Source: Massilia pinisoli
GTDB taxonomy: Bacteria; Pseudomonadota; Gammaproteobacteria; Burkholderiales; Burkholderiaceae_D
NCBI RefSeq assembly: GCF_024753285.1
Contig: NZ_JANUGW010000032.1
Span: 1 to 60,864 of the forward strand
Direction: 5' to 3'
Length of the DNA: 60,864 bases
Under the pieces are notes generated by a model. The model saw nothing but the letters and a program-made list of their open reading frames with translations, searched no databases and was not told the DNA's origin. Positions 27,876 to 36,753 of this stretch are shown here, piece after piece. The position numbers were made by a program, and so were the translations under genes. Position 1 is the stretch's first letter, and each line of letters starts with the position of its first letter.

Positions 27876-28928
27876 ATGGCCTCAATCAGGAAGCGGGAAG
27901 GAAGTTGGGTTGCAGAGGTGCGGCGGGTTGGGCATAAGTCGATTAGCCGATCCTTTCCTACGAAGTCCTTAGCTTCGGAGTGGGCTCGGAAGATCGAAGC
28001 GGAGATGGATGCGAGCCTGTACCGCGACAGTCGAAACCTCAATTCTATTACATTCGGGGATCTCATCGACAGGTACACCGAAGAGATCGGCGCTATCCGG
28101 CCATTCGGCAGGAACAAGGCCGCAGTCTTGAAGAACCTGGCCGCAGCGCTCGGCACGGTTCCGTTGTCGAGCCTAAATGCCGAACGCCTCAACAAGTATG
28201 TGGACGAGCGACGCGCTGGCGGCGCTGGTGGGGTTACGGTCGGGATTGATCTCACCTATATCGGTGGCGTCCTGAAGACAGCAAGCGCCATCTGGAAAAT
28301 GCCTGTCGACCAGGCCGCTGCGTCAGATGCTCGAGCCCGGCTTGCACACCTCGGCATATCCACAAAATCCCGGGAGCGCGCCCGACGCCCTACTCGAGAG
28401 GAAATCGAACGGCTGTGCCAGCACTTTGCGGCGAAGGGCTCGCGGCAGCGCGTCCCTATGCCGGATGTGATCCAGTTTGCGATCGCTACAGCGATGCGTC
28501 TGGGCGAGATTATCAATCTCAAGTGGGCTGACCTGAACCAGGCCGACCGAACTATCACAATCAGGGATCGCAAGCACCCGAGAGAGAAGGTCGGCAATGA
28601 CCAAGAAGTGCCGTTACTCGGAGAGGCGTTCAAAATCGTCATGCGCCAGCCTCAGAATGGTGTGCGGATCTTTCCGATCACTGAAGGAACGGTGAGCACT
28701 ATCTTCCCTCGCGCCTGCAAAAAACTGAACATTGAAGACCTCACGTTTCACGACCTTCGTCATGAAGGCGTGTCCCGTCTGTTTGAGCAAGGATATTCAA
28801 TCGAGCAGGTCGCCCTTGTATCCGGTCACCGCGACTGGAAAATGCTGGCTAGGTACACCCAAATCAAGGCCAAGGATTTACATCGTGATCAGCCTGAAGT
28901 CGCGCCTCCGAAGGATACGACCGCATGA
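27876..28928 (+). CDS. int: Tyrosine recombinase (dusA-type integrase 2)
   Basis: A 350-aa paralogue of the integrase at 15615, with the same architecture and catalytic residues: Arg in ATAMRLGEI, HDLRHEG, VSGHRDW and the Tyr nucleophile in ARYTQI. The N-terminal arm-binding domain (MASIRKREGSWVAEVRR) differs from integrase 1 (MATITKLPSGKWRAQVRR), which fits the different arm repeats. The ATG at 27876 is used; the frame opens 16 codons earlier with no ribosome-binding site. TACGGA/TGCGGA repeats at 27850, 27861 and 27871 lie over the start and may bind a regulator. Confidence 0.95.
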   Translation: MASIRKREGSWVAEVRRVGHKSISRSFPTKSLASEWARKIEAEMDASLYRDSRNLNSITFGDLIDRYTEEIGAIRPFGRNKAAVLKNLAAALGTVPLSSLNAERLNKYVDERRAGGAGGVTVGIDLTYIGGVLKTASAIWKMPVDQAAASDARARLAHLGISTKSRERARRPTREEIERLCQHFAAKGSRQRVPMPDVIQFAIATAMRLGEIINLKWADLNQADRTITIRDRKHPREKVGNDQEVPLLGEAFKIVMRQPQNGVRIFPITEGTVSTIFPRACKKLNIEDLTFHDLRHEGVSRLFEQGYSIEQVALVSGHRDWKMLARYTQIKAKDLHRDQPEVAPPKDTTA

Positions 28929-28990
28929 TACGAAAAATTACGGTGCAAGACGGGCACTGTGAAGCATTATCTTAAGACATCAATGGGTGA

Positions 28991-29206
28991 TTGGACTTTA
29001 TAAAAAAAATTTCAACAAGTTTATGGCGAGGCAAGTCAATTTTCCAATTAACCGCTACAAGATCTTCATCAGCAAAAGCTGCAGGCCTCGAGGAAATTCT
29101 TAGGAGGTTAAAAGCAGAGATTGCTGCTATTGATGATCCGGCACGCTACAATAGTTTACGCTTCGATGTGATGCTAAAGGAATGGGAAAATACTGATAAG
29201 ATCTGA
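28991..29206 (+). CDS. Possible small protein
   Basis: An open frame of 71 codons from a TTG start, with no ribosome-binding site and no domain. The helical middle (GLEEILRRLKAEIAAI) looks protein-like. It sits in the 350-base gap between integrase 2 and the convergent defence gene. Confidence 0.3.
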   Translation: MDFIKKISTSLWRGKSIFQLTATRSSSAKAAGLEEILRRLKAEIAAIDDPARYNSLRFDVMLKEWENTDKI

Positions 29207-29278
29207 GAAAACTATAGAATTAGATGTTGAAGTTCCCCTACATACAGGAACAGACGAGCGAGCGCTGCTATTATAAAA

Positions 29279-30190
29279 TCATTTCTCGAGCGATATCGAT
29301 GCCACCAATTTCATATCATGTTTGTTGTCAAAAAAGTGCTCGTACAGTTTGAGATGCACTGATGGCGAGACTGGCGCTACGTCCACCATTCGCCCGGCCG
29401 GTAAGACTTGGAAGCCCTGATCGAAACGAATTCCTCCCTTATTCGACAACAAATAACGTCCGTGCATGCGTTCACTTGCTCGGTCATCATCCCACCACAG
29501 CATGTTGATTTTCTGCGGACGTGTCGGCATGTACAGATCCATAATCCGGCCGAGTTGTTGCTGTGCTTGCGCGACACATTCGTCCATATCATTAACAGAT
29601 ACGGCGCGTACATGAAGAAGAACGCGTTGACACGCGCTTCTTCTTACTTTATCTAACATTGGCTCAAGAACGCGAGTGACCGCCCGCTTGCGAAAGTCGA
29701 GGTAAGGGTCGACGAATGCAAGCTCAGCACTTCCAACCAATAATGTCGTACTCACGCGACAGTATTCAGTGGCCGCGCCGGCGATGCGCTCTTCGGCAGT
29801 CGGCGGCAAAGGAACCTCCGTCAGGGGCCAGGTAGGTACTACGAAGTCACTTGCAGGGGAGTCAGCGGCATCCAAGATCAGGCCCGCCACGACCGCGCGA
29901 CCAAGTTTGAGCTGGGTCATAATATTGGCGAGCCAGTCAAACTCTTGCTCCCACACCAGCCCTGGCGCCGAACGAAAGACGCCCTGTTCTTTCGCCCGCC
30001 GAAGCAAAGTGCGCAATCGCGCCTCTTCAATGTCCCCTAGCCCCTCCCGCGCCTTCAGGACGTCGGCGCGCCAGGTCGCCGGAAAATCCATCAGATAACG
30101 GCCGCTTGAATGACCGAATAAGCTGAATAAGAATCTAAGTGCCAGCGAATCACGCCCGATCTTTGGGTCGGCAGCGAAGAGGTCATTCAT
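29279..30190 (-). CDS. Phospholipase-D-like partner of a DUF3696 ATPase
   Basis: A 303-aa protein coupled to the ATPase gene upstream (eight-base overlap; ATG at 30190). The N-terminal 130 residues are helical and unrecognised. The C-terminal half has FVDPYLDFRKR at about 160 and MHGRYLLSNKGGIRFDQGF at about 243-261, the spacing and style of a PLD-superfamily domain where His-x-Lys is replaced by His-Gly-Arg. BrxL in the same island has a similar C-terminal domain (TDPYLRIF and HDRDITTDLGW). It may be the effector of a two-gene system whose sensor is the ATPase. Function is inferred from context. Confidence 0.55.
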   Translation of the reverse strand: MNDLFAADPKIGRDSLALRFLFSLFGHSSGRYLMDFPATWRADVLKAREGLGDIEEARLRTLLRRAKEQGVFRSAPGLVWEQEFDWLANIMTQLKLGRAVVAGLILDAADSPASDFVVPTWPLTEVPLPPTAEERIAGAATEYCRVSTTLLVGSAELAFVDPYLDFRKRAVTRVLEPMLDKVRRSACQRVLLHVRAVSVNDMDECVAQAQQQLGRIMDLYMPTRPQKINMLWWDDDRASERMHGRYLLSNKGGIRFDQGFQVLPAGRMVDVAPVSPSVHLKLYEHFFDNKHDMKLVASISLEK

Positions 30191-31829
30191 CAAATAACTC
30201 GTCGTCTCGTTCTGAAAAAAAACCGTTAGGCCAACGGTCTATGAATTCGCCTGCCTGGTTTAACCTCAATCGCTTAACGGCAGTGGTACCGTCCAGCTGA
30301 GGCAGAAAATAGAGTACACATACGTCATCGGCGTCAAGTGCCACCTCCTCCGCTGCGTAGCGACCTGAAGCGCGTTGACGAATACGCTTCAGGATGCGCA
30401 AGAGCAGGTGCTCACTGTGTGTTTCGATAACGGTCTGCTTGCCCCGGCCTACTGCCTCAATGACCACGTCCCCGACAGCTGCCTGCAGCGCAGGATGTAA
30501 ATGCAGCTCCGGCTGTTGAATGATGCTCGTGTTGGCGAAATCACTGCACAGAGACACTAGTGCGGGGATGACGTAGCCTATGCCTGACCCCACGTCTTCG
30601 ATTTCGATCCGTCGCATCGCTGCATCGGCCAAATGCAGACGTGTGATGCCATTGCTTAATTCAGTCCTCTCTTGTCCAGGTTCAAGCCCTGCGACCGTTG
30701 CTACCCGATCATCATTGACGACGATGGTCGCAACGCTTTCAAATTTTACTTGGTAACCTTTTTCAATGAATAAATGGCCCGACAATGCATCATTCACGCG
30801 CATCGCGATTTCTGCGCTCACCTTGGGCAGGAATGGCGATGGGCGCGTCGGAGGAGCAAGCCCACACTGCATCGCCAGCGATTGCATGAGCAAGATATAG
30901 AACGGGTCGCTGTTGACCTCGGGGGATATCACATTCAGTGCTGACAGCAGCTTAACTGGAAAAAATGTAACTTCCGACGGAGACGGTACCTTGCGCGACG
31001 CTCGAACGATTTCGTGCCGGACTGCGGAATTGCCGAGGCTCACGCACCCCAGTGCGGCGTTCACGAGAGACATCCAAGATCCATAAGCAAATTCCCATTC
31101 CTCAGAAGGCAGAGGACTCTTGTTCATGGTGTAGATGTATTCATTGAACGCCTGCTCGGCCATCCCATAGCTCTGGTAGATATAAGAACCACGGACCTGA
31201 ACCGAACTTTCCGATACGGTACACCGGACCGGATTTGTTGCTAACGTAGCAAGATCGACCCATCTATTGACTAGAAGTGGGTCAACACATGGATGAGTGT
31301 GAAAAAACTCTAGGTGCGTGCACGACGATTTCGCGGCATCAAATCCATGCATTTTGATAAACGGGAGGCCATTCAAATGAATTTCGTGATCTACATCAAC
31401 CTCCCAAGTTACGCCGGTATCTTCTAGCTCGTCTTCCGTCCAGGCGCGGATGTGCCAACGGTTTTCCTGGACGAAACCGTCCCAGCCATAGCTCTGGTCA
31501 TTCGCCAACGCAGCTTCCCCCAATGTGTCGCAAAGGGAGTAATCAACGCGACAAAACTGTTCATGCTTCACCGAAATTAACATGGTTTCACACAAGTCGC
31601 CGGCATCACTGCTGCGATAGTGGCGCCGAATAATTTTGGAGACGTCTTCGGCTGGGATAATGTCAAAGTAAGGCTCGAGTAGTGAAAAAATGTCGAGCGC
31701 ATCGGAAAGCGCACTTTTGCCTGCAGAGTTAGGACCGAAAAGGAAAGATATTTTCCCAAGTGGTATCTCGACGGGCGTGTCGAACACCTGAAAACCGCCA
31801 AGAGTTATGCTTTGAAGGGAATGTGTCAT
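30183..31829 (-). CDS. AAA/OLD-like ATPase with DUF3696 tail
   Basis: A 548-aa ATPase. Walker A is GPNSAGKS at residues 32-39; Walker B and D-loop are IIQQPELHLHP, followed by VIETHSEHLLLR (switch histidine). The C-terminal RWPNGFFSERDDELF is the DUF3696 signature. Such ABC-type ATPases act as sensors or motors with a separate effector in several defence systems, such as PARIS and OLD-type systems. No TOPRIM nuclease domain is fused here. It is downstream of brxL in the same direction, with an IS66 scrap between them, so it may have arrived separately. Confidence 0.8.
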   Translation of the reverse strand: MTHSLQSITLGGFQVFDTPVEIPLGKISFLFGPNSAGKSALSDALDIFSLLEPYFDIIPAEDVSKIIRRHYRSSDAGDLCETMLISVKHEQFCRVDYSLCDTLGEAALANDQSYGWDGFVQENRWHIRAWTEDELEDTGVTWEVDVDHEIHLNGLPFIKMHGFDAAKSSCTHLEFFHTHPCVDPLLVNRWVDLATLATNPVRCTVSESSVQVRGSYIYQSYGMAEQAFNEYIYTMNKSPLPSEEWEFAYGSWMSLVNAALGCVSLGNSAVRHEIVRASRKVPSPSEVTFFPVKLLSALNVISPEVNSDPFYILLMQSLAMQCGLAPPTRPSPFLPKVSAEIAMRVNDALSGHLFIEKGYQVKFESVATIVVNDDRVATVAGLEPGQERTELSNGITRLHLADAAMRRIEIEDVGSGIGYVIPALVSLCSDFANTSIIQQPELHLHPALQAAVGDVVIEAVGRGKQTVIETHSEHLLLRILKRIRQRASGRYAAEEVALDADDVCVLYFLPQLDGTTAVKRLRLNQAGEFIDRWPNGFFSERDDELFDE

Positions 31830-31870
31830 TAAATTTATGGCCTGGTCTCGGTTAATTCATCCGTAAGCGG

Positions 31871-32107
31871 TCACGCGATGGCGAAAACGTGTCGACTGCC
31901 AAGGTCGTGCAGATCCGAGCGCAGAGGATTTTCTGCAAACATTTGCTGCCAGATCCTTGGCGTTAGCTGATGCACTAGTGGCGCCGGGTGTTGGCCGGCA
32001 CGCTGCTGTATGTCGACGAAGTAGTCACATAGATTGATATCGTTTAGGCGACAGGTCGCCAGCATGGTTTGCACAATGCCGACGTGCCTGGCGCCAGGTT
32101 CGCCACG
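31871..32107 (-). pseudogene. IS66-family transposase C-terminal remnant
   Basis: The frame reads GARHVGIVQTMLATCRLNDI, then a region ending in HQLTPRIWQQMFAENPLRSD. This matches the C-terminal tail of IS66 transposases (HVGIxQSLxxTCRLxxxNP, QLTPRxWKQHFAxNPLRSD). Everything upstream is gone and a stop lies just before. It marks an old insertion and deletion at the downstream edge of brxL. Confidence 0.8.
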
Positions 32108-32138
32108 TCAGACCATGAGGTCGGGTGCGAAAGCGTAT

Positions 32139-34217
32139 TCACTGCAGCTTTACGAAGGTCACATTAAACTCTTTACACTGTCGGTGCCGCTGCACGCGGT
32201 TTGCGAAGCTGAATACGTCGTTAACATCATAGCGCTGAAACACATCTAACCCTCGACTAAGTACGATCTTCCATCCAAGGTCAGTTGTGATATCTCGGTC
32301 ATGTCTGGTGCCAGATGTGTCGTACGCCCACGTGAACTGAATGCCGATACCAGCACAGGCATCCGCCATTCTTTGGAAATTCTCGGTCTGGCGATCACCG
32401 TTAAACTCGTCCTCGACAGTAACAACATGCACCGCTACCTCGTCTTCCAGCCTTGAGGACTTGCTCACAGTCTCGAGCAGTTCCATCAAGTTACGCTGTT
32501 GGTGGAATATGCGTAGATAGGGGTCGGTAACGATGATCCGCTTGGCTCCGACCAAATAGGGCCCAAACAACTTGTCGAAGCTTACTCCACGCTGATTCTC
32601 CTGAAAAACCAGGTGCTGCTCCTTGAGCACAACATCGGGCTTCGGGGGTAAGACCCTTGTGGCCGACATCTTTTCCTCTACCACTGGTGCGGAGTCGTCA
32701 GTCGGGATGGCTTGTGCCAGTGTCACCTCTGCCCCTCCGACCTCCACCCGGCGATGGTACGCATTCGGATATTCGTCTTCCTCCAGAGTGGTAACTAAGC
32801 GCTCGGCACCCTGAGAGTTGAAGTACGCGAAGCGCACTGCCGGATAGGTCTGATCAATCCGAAGAAGCTGATCCTTCACTCGCTTACGCCCCTCAATAGC
32901 TACCCGCAGGATATCTTCAATTTCTGCGTCGCTGGCTTCTCCGTGAGGGAAGAGGATTTTCATTAGGCCTGAAAATGTCTTATTGATGCCGTCACGGTCT
33001 CGGGTAGAAATATCATCCGACAGACGGAACCGGGCCTTGTATCGATCGGAGAAATCATGGTTACGCAGCGAACGCAGGATCTCGGCAACGTAGTCCACCA
33101 CAAAGCCGTAGCCACTAGAGAACATTTCGCCGCGGATCACATCGACCTCCCAGCCAGGGATGTAACCATGGATACGATCGAGGAAAGCGGAATCGTGGAA
33201 CTTATCTGGCAACGGGTCGAAGAGATCGGAGTGCTTAAGCATATAGGGCACCGTGTGGTCAGTATTACCCACGAATACCATGCTAGCCTCTGCGCCTAGC
33301 GTCTCAACCCCGCGCGAGAATGACTTATTCGCCATGTAGTTCTTCATGATGTCTACCAGCGCCTTATCCACGCGCTTCTGCTTGCCGGCGAACTCATCGA
33401 AAGCCACTACATCCCAGTAACCGACAAGACCCAGCTTGCCAGTTCCATTGTGGACAAACAACTTAGGAACTGTTACCTCCCCGCCAGAAATCAGGATGCC
33501 GTGTGGTGAAAATTCTGAATAGATGTGTGACTTGCCGGTCCCCTTTGGTCCCAGCTCAATCAGATTGTAGTTTCTCTCGCAGAAAGGAATCAGCCGCACC
33601 AGCTGGCTAAGCTTATTGCGCTTGCCAAACATCTGCGGATTGAAGCCCACACTCTGGATTAGGAGGTCGATCCACTCATCGGTGGAGAACTGCTTACGCG
33701 CCTCCACGTAAGCCTCGAAGTCGAAGTACGAAAGCTGGATCGGCTTGATCGAGGCAAGTATCCAGGGTGATGCGTTCTTATCCTCGGTGAACAGGTACTC
33801 CACGTCGGCGATGCACCACACGCCGCCCACTAGCAGCTTGGGGTGCGCTTTCACCGTGGCGGAATCGATTATTACCTTCTTAATGCCGAGATTGGCAAAT
33901 TCGGCCTCGTATGCATCTGACTTGTCGTTTAGGGCTACGCTGATACGGTCGATGGCCTTATGTCGTCCTTTTTCCTTTATGGTCGAGCGCACCAGGCCCG
34001 CCTCGTTGCGGTGTACATAGTGCTTGCGCAGGATCTCGCGCACTGTGTCGATACCGGCCTCTATGGTGACTTCGTCATTCGTGGCGCAATACTGACCTAG
34101 TAGGTACTCCAACACATAGGTAGGCACGATGGCATTGCCCTTCACCATTTTGACCAGATCCTTGCGGACCACTAGCCCGGCAAAGTGCTGATTGATCTTG
34201 TCGTCCAATTGGCTCAT
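32139..34217 (-). CDS. brxL: BREX AAA+ (Lon-like) protein BrxL
   Basis: A 692-aa protein, last gene of the BREX operon. The AAA+ core has Walker A GPKGTGKS at residues 223-230 and Walker B VVAFDEFAG. BrxL assembles on DNA and is needed for phage exclusion, not for host methylation. The C-terminal 130 residues contain RIIVTDPYLRIFHQQRNLME and HDRDITTDLGWKIVLSRGLD, a PLD/MIT_C-like domain. It starts 22 bases after pglZ. The protein is full length, so the IS66 scar downstream did not cut into it. Confidence 0.92.
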   Translation of the reverse strand: MSQLDDKINQHFAGLVVRKDLVKMVKGNAIVPTYVLEYLLGQYCATNDEVTIEAGIDTVREILRKHYVHRNEAGLVRSTIKEKGRHKAIDRISVALNDKSDAYEAEFANLGIKKVIIDSATVKAHPKLLVGGVWCIADVEYLFTEDKNASPWILASIKPIQLSYFDFEAYVEARKQFSTDEWIDLLIQSVGFNPQMFGKRNKLSQLVRLIPFCERNYNLIELGPKGTGKSHIYSEFSPHGILISGGEVTVPKLFVHNGTGKLGLVGYWDVVAFDEFAGKQKRVDKALVDIMKNYMANKSFSRGVETLGAEASMVFVGNTDHTVPYMLKHSDLFDPLPDKFHDSAFLDRIHGYIPGWEVDVIRGEMFSSGYGFVVDYVAEILRSLRNHDFSDRYKARFRLSDDISTRDRDGINKTFSGLMKILFPHGEASDAEIEDILRVAIEGRKRVKDQLLRIDQTYPAVRFAYFNSQGAERLVTTLEEDEYPNAYHRRVEVGGAEVTLAQAIPTDDSAPVVEEKMSATRVLPPKPDVVLKEQHLVFQENQRGVSFDKLFGPYLVGAKRIIVTDPYLRIFHQQRNLMELLETVSKSSRLEDEVAVHVVTVEDEFNGDRQTENFQRMADACAGIGIQFTWAYDTSGTRHDRDITTDLGWKIVLSRGLDVFQRYDVNDVFSFANRVQRHRQCKEFNVTFVKLQ

Positions 34218-34239
34218 CGGTCGTACCTCGTCCTATTTC

Positions 34240-36747
34240 TTAAAAGTCGAACTCGCTGGTAAACGAACGGCGAATGGTGTAACGCACGGCTTGGTAGCGC
34301 GTGTAGTGTGACGTGCCATCCACCGGCTCCTCCAGGCGCAGTTCGATTTGCTGATTGTTATAAGCGTCGGCCTTGCGGCTCAGGATAAAGCGAACCGCCA
34401 CCTCCCGCTCACGTGGATTGCTAGACGTCATGTCAAAGCTCAAGTCATGCACATCGGAAATCGTCTCACCTGCTAGCGTGTACAGGCCGGCGCGCACACG
34501 TCGCGGCTGGCGCTTATCCGTAACAGGCTCCGTCTGATAGAGCACAACGGCTAGTTGCCCGGTTGTGATGGTTTTGCCACCACCGCCAATCAGTTCTACG
34601 TCGACCTTGCCTACATCGCTCTGGCGCTTCTTATTGATACTGATCACCGGGATCACCACCTCCTGCAGGGTGGCCCCGCCATGTACAAACCGACTGCCCG
34701 AGCCCTTCAAGCGTAAGCGATTGATCGATTTCGGGATCTGCAGCTGCAGGTTGCCTGCCAGGCCTAATTGGTCGGGCTGAAAGGTCTTGAAGCTGCTGCT
34801 TTCGCGCAGACCACGGCCCAGCACGAAACGCCGGTCAGTGTAAAGAATCTCGTCGCCGCTGGGTTCTGTGCTGAGGAAGTCACTGTCCTGCAATGGTTGG
34901 TGTTGGTAAATGAAACCGTGGTCCGCGGTCACCACGATATTGTTGGCATTGGCATTGGCCAGCTTTTTGACCACCCGCAGCAACTCATCCAGAGTCTCTT
35001 CTGCCGCGCCAAAGACACGCTCTTCAGTGTCCCGCGTATCCCCTGTCTTGTCGATCAAGTTGTGGTAGACGTACACCACATCATGGTCGCGCACCAAGGC
35101 CCGCGAATCCTCTTTTCCCATGGCTAGCACATCTTTCGCGAGCACTGTGGTGGATGAGGGCACGGTCTTGGCCAAGATGCGGGCGCGGTTGGTGGTGCCC
35201 GTGGCGCTAACTCCATCGGCCATGACCTCGCCGCTGTCGTTCTCCAAGATCTGGAGAGTCTTGTGAGGCAGCAGCGAAGCCATGCCCAGCTGGGTGTAGC
35301 TGGGCAGGCAGGACAGTGCGGGCACCAACTCCGCATCAAAGCGGTCTTCGCGGCGAATCAGGCTCTGCAACTCCTCCCCCACCTCGTAGCGGAAAGCATC
35401 GGAGATCAACACACACACCTTGCCCTTGCGCTCCAGATAAGGCTGCACGAAGCGATCAAAGAAGTTCGACTGGCTCACCACGGGGGCAGCTTCCCAGTGC
35501 TGGCAAGCGTCCACGAAGCGTTGCCAACGCACATTCAGTTGTGACAGATAGCTGTTGGTGTAGAGGTTCTCCATCTGCTGGCTCAGTGCCTGGAGCAGCG
35601 ACGCTTGGCCCGACTCGCGTGCATGGTGGATGAACTTACGGTAACGCTGGTCAAGACGGAACCACGTCTGCGTGTACTTGTGAATGCCATCAGGCAGGGA
35701 GTCCATCTCCAGCTGCGTCAGTTCTAGCGCCTGCATAAACTGCGCCGCATGCTCAATGGCCAGGTACACGTGCTGGTAGCGATCAAACCAGTGCCCTTGC
35801 CGACGCTGGCGTACCCATTGCTCCACCTCTTGCGCACTGACCGTACGCGATGTCACCTCGCGCACCAGTTCGCTTAGGATCTTGCAGTCGATGGCTTCAA
35901 ACTCGTCCACCGACATCAGCACCCGGTATTCCAAGCCCTGCAGCTTGTCCTCGATCTGCAAGATGTCTGCACACTGGGCGGACAACACCTCGAAGGCCTG
36001 CGCGTGTGCGCGGCTGTCTTTCCAGCGCCGGATGAACACCTTCGCGTCGGATGTCATGCGAGGCTTGAACTCGACATCCACCTCAGTGAGAAAGCAGCTC
36101 TTGAACAGCTCGATCACAAAATCCTGAAGACCGGGTTGCTCGCTGACGTAGCCGTAGGCGCGTTTCATCAACTCCCAGAAATACTCGTTCAGGCCGCTGC
36201 GCTCCATCAGCTTACTGCGCGTATCAACGCCGCTAGCCAGTTCGGCTAGCAGGGCTTCCAGCATCGCGTCCAGGCGCGGCTCGCAGCCCACACAGACGGC
36301 TAGCATCTTCTGACGCAAGGCGTTGTCGCTGTCGCCTGGCTCCAGCAGCTCCTTCAGCCTTTCACGCCGCTTAGCGGCCTCAAAGAAAGCCGCATGGGCC
36401 TCCAACAACGGGTAGGCACCGGGCCCCAGTTCCAGCTCCGCCAGCCACAGTGCCACTTGATCGGTGCGGAAGGCGCTACCGCTGGCCAATTGCACGTCCA
36501 GCAGCCAGTTCTCCAGGTAGGCGGGCTCAGGGCCATCGCGAAACAGCAAGAACTTCTGCTCAGGCTGCTCACGCAGCACGCGGTACTTTACGCCAAACTC
36601 GTTATTGGCCAGCTCAATCTTTTCCACCCTAGGTAAATCCAGCGCCTCGAAGTCGGCCCGGAATTCGCGGCGGGTGTCATACCAGAAAACTATGCGCTGC
36701 TTGTCAAACAGATTGCTCAGCGCCTGCTGGATCTTTGCGTTACTCAT
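34240..36747 (-). CDS. pglZ: BREX alkaline-phosphatase-like protein PglZ
   Basis: An 835-aa protein of the PglZ type found in BREX-1. The alkaline phosphatase superfamily core shows VCVLISDAFRYEVGEEL near residue 440 and the metal-binding NIVVTADHGFIYQH near 645. PglZ is required for both methylation and exclusion in BREX, though its substrate is unknown. It begins six bases after the stop of the PglX C-terminal half and is followed by brxL, the canonical order. Confidence 0.93.
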   Translation of the reverse strand: MSNAKIQQALSNLFDKQRIVFWYDTRREFRADFEALDLPRVEKIELANNEFGVKYRVLREQPEQKFLLFRDGPEPAYLENWLLDVQLASGSAFRTDQVALWLAELELGPGAYPLLEAHAAFFEAAKRRERLKELLEPGDSDNALRQKMLAVCVGCEPRLDAMLEALLAELASGVDTRSKLMERSGLNEYFWELMKRAYGYVSEQPGLQDFVIELFKSCFLTEVDVEFKPRMTSDAKVFIRRWKDSRAHAQAFEVLSAQCADILQIEDKLQGLEYRVLMSVDEFEAIDCKILSELVREVTSRTVSAQEVEQWVRQRRQGHWFDRYQHVYLAIEHAAQFMQALELTQLEMDSLPDGIHKYTQTWFRLDQRYRKFIHHARESGQASLLQALSQQMENLYTNSYLSQLNVRWQRFVDACQHWEAAPVVSQSNFFDRFVQPYLERKGKVCVLISDAFRYEVGEELQSLIRREDRFDAELVPALSCLPSYTQLGMASLLPHKTLQILENDSGEVMADGVSATGTTNRARILAKTVPSSTTVLAKDVLAMGKEDSRALVRDHDVVYVYHNLIDKTGDTRDTEERVFGAAEETLDELLRVVKKLANANANNIVVTADHGFIYQHQPLQDSDFLSTEPSGDEILYTDRRFVLGRGLRESSSFKTFQPDQLGLAGNLQLQIPKSINRLRLKGSGSRFVHGGATLQEVVIPVISINKKRQSDVGKVDVELIGGGGKTITTGQLAVVLYQTEPVTDKRQPRRVRAGLYTLAGETISDVHDLSFDMTSSNPREREVAVRFILSRKADAYNNQQIELRLEEPVDGTSHYTRYQAVRYTIRRSFTSEFDF

Positions 36748-36753
36748 CTGAGG

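Noticed and set aside
30183..31829. PARIS AriA assignment for the DUF3696 ATPase
   Set aside because: The partner gene has a PLD-like domain and no TOPRIM/DUF4435 features, so the name is not supported.
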